A stretch of DNA of 23,739 nt from PALSA-660 sp036508075 (GTDB lineage: Bacteria > Actinomycetota > Coriobacteriia > Anaerosomatales > PALSA-660): assembly GCA_036508075.1 (NCBI GenBank), contig DATCIA010000036.1:1-23739 (forward strand), given 5' to 3'. Position numbers and translations under genes: made by a program. This document shows positions 22,874-23,739 of the stretch, one piece after another. Numbering within the stretch: position 1 is the first letter of the stretch; each line of letters starts with the position of its first letter. The notes below the pieces were generated by a model. That model saw nothing but the letters and a program-made list of their open reading frames with translations. It was not told where the DNA came from and did no database searches.

Positions 22874-23739
22874 CTAGGAGAATTCAAAGTTGCCCTCGCG
22901 GAAGAGAGTGACACACGCCTTGCATGCCTCGGCGTCGTAGAGAGACCCGGCACCCCGCTCGATCTCTGCGATTGCCGCCTCGATCCCGAGAGCTTGACGG
23001 TAGGGACGGTGCGACATCATCGCCTCGACGACATCGGCCACGGCGAGCACCTTGGCCCCCGAAAGGATCTGGTCGCCTACAAGCCCACGCGGATAGCCGG
23101 AGCCGTCGCAACGCTCGTGATGCTGATAGATCAGTTCGGGAATCGGTTCTTCCAAGTTCGCGGAGACGGCGAGTTGGTATCCCGCCTCGGCGTGAGCCTT
23201 GATGAGCTCGAACTCGGTCGGCGAGATAGTCCCGGGCTTGCCGAGAATCTCGGTCGGCACCCCGGCCTTGCCCATGTCGTGAAGCAGACCGGCCACGCGG
23301 ATGTCGGCGACCTCAAAATCCGACATGCCGAGCTCCTGCGCGATCCTCACCGCGAGTTCGGCGACACGTCGCTGATGGCCGGCGGTGTAGGGATCGCGCA
23401 TCTCACCCATGCTGCCGGCGATGTCGATCACCGAGGTGAGCGTTCGCTCGATGCGCACGGCTTGCCCGGCCGCTAGTTCCTCAGCCGCTTTGTCCGCCGT
23501 GATGTCCTCGATCATGGCGACATTCTGCGGATGCGCCTCGTCTCCGACCAGCACCGGCACAACGGTCACGTCGACCCAGACCGTAGTGCCGTCAGGACGG
23601 AGGTAGCGCTTCTTCATCTGGAACCCGTTCGTCTCCCCGGCGTTCATTCGTGCCGCGCTATCCAGGCTGGCCTGCACGTCGTCCGGGTGTGTGATGCTCA
23701 TCCAGTCGGCCTCGCCCAGCTCCTCGATCGTCCGGCCCA
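22874..23739 (-). CDS. PAS-HD-GYP domain phosphodiesterase, N-terminus beyond the window
   Basis: The frame is open to the right edge, so the start is missing. The internal ATG at 23701 is not the start, because the PAS sequence continues upstream of it as GRTIEELGEADW. The visible part holds the end of a PAS domain (ITHPDDVQASLDSAARM, KKRYLRPDGTTVWVDVTVVPV, then the PAC-like EDITADKAAEEL) and a full HD-GYP domain. Its motifs are RDPYTAGHQRRVAELA, LLHDMGKAGVP (the HD pair), FELIKAHAEAGYQL, YQHHERCDGSGYPRGL (the GYP motif) and VADVVEAMMSHRPYR. HD-GYP proteins hydrolyse c-di-GMP to pGpG or GMP. With the cyclase downstream this forms a synthesis and degradation pair. Confidence 0.93.
   Translation of the reverse strand, partial: GRTIEELGEADWMSITHPDDVQASLDSAARMNAGETNGFQMKKRYLRPDGTTVWVDVTVVPVLVGDEAHPQNVAMIEDITADKAAEELAAGQAVRIERTLTSVIDIAGSMGEMRDPYTAGHQRRVAELAVRIAQELGMSDFEVADIRVAGLLHDMGKAGVPTEILGKPGTISPTEFELIKAHAEAGYQLAVSANLEEPIPELIYQHHERCDGSGYPRGLVGDQILSGAKVLAVADVVEAMMSHRPYRQALGIEAAIAEIERGAGSLYDAEACKACVTLFREGNFEFS

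Overview
The window is GC-rich bacterial DNA with dense genes, many GTG starts, frequent 4-bp stop/start overlaps and two cyclic-di-GMP proteins. Together with a UGA-encoded selenoprotein, a possible cytochrome motif and several families common in anaerobes, this suggests a high-GC Actinomycetota, most plausibly an uncultured anaerobic Coriobacteriia-type lineage. That placement is an inference from style and gene content; there is no rRNA or other marker in the window.

Layout. 1-4743 (minus strand) is an envelope and redox cluster. It runs DedA membrane protein, GT2 glycosyltransferase, MGDG-synthase-like glycosyltransferase, DUF2892 membrane protein, a rhodanese-thioredoxin fusion and the start of a secreted protein. 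The rhodanese-thioredoxin gene is interrupted by an in-frame TGA exactly where the first cysteine of the thioredoxin CxxC motif should be. A 7-bp hairpin with a GGUCG loop sits 19 nt after that TGA, as expected for a bacterial SECIS element, so I read it as a selenoprotein with a U-P-T-C site. It has its own strong promoter (TTGACT, 16 bp, TATAGT) with a CsoR/CstR-like palindrome in the spacer.

4957-8910 holds a small membrane protein, a stem-loop, an Old Yellow Enzyme/MalY-type lyase pair overlapping by 4 bp, a 66-aa unknown protein and a DegV lipid-binding protein. 9085-12340 holds a PadR regulator behind two adjacent palindromes, an AarF/UbiB kinase-like protein and a DUF1295 reductase split by a 1-base frameshift. 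12385-14667 holds a secreted amidase and, divergently, a DUF4405 membrane protein whose tail carries a CX4CH motif. They are separated by 321 bp that can fold extensively.

14668-15104 contains a decayed 5' fragment of what looks like tilS, followed by the upstream region of a complete branched-chain amino acid ABC operon, livKHMGF (15105-20346). A perfect 17-bp stem separates livK from livH, and LivH carries an unusual insertion of about 100 residues. An IS481-type remnant begins at the stop codon of livF. 21143-23739 (minus strand) encodes a PAS-HD-GYP protein (incomplete at the window edge) followed by a 7TM-PAS-GGDEF protein, a probable c-di-GMP degradation and synthesis pair.

The most notable item is the selenocysteine-containing rhodanese-thioredoxin fusion with its sulfur- or metal-type operator. 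No tRNA, rRNA or CRISPR array was seen.
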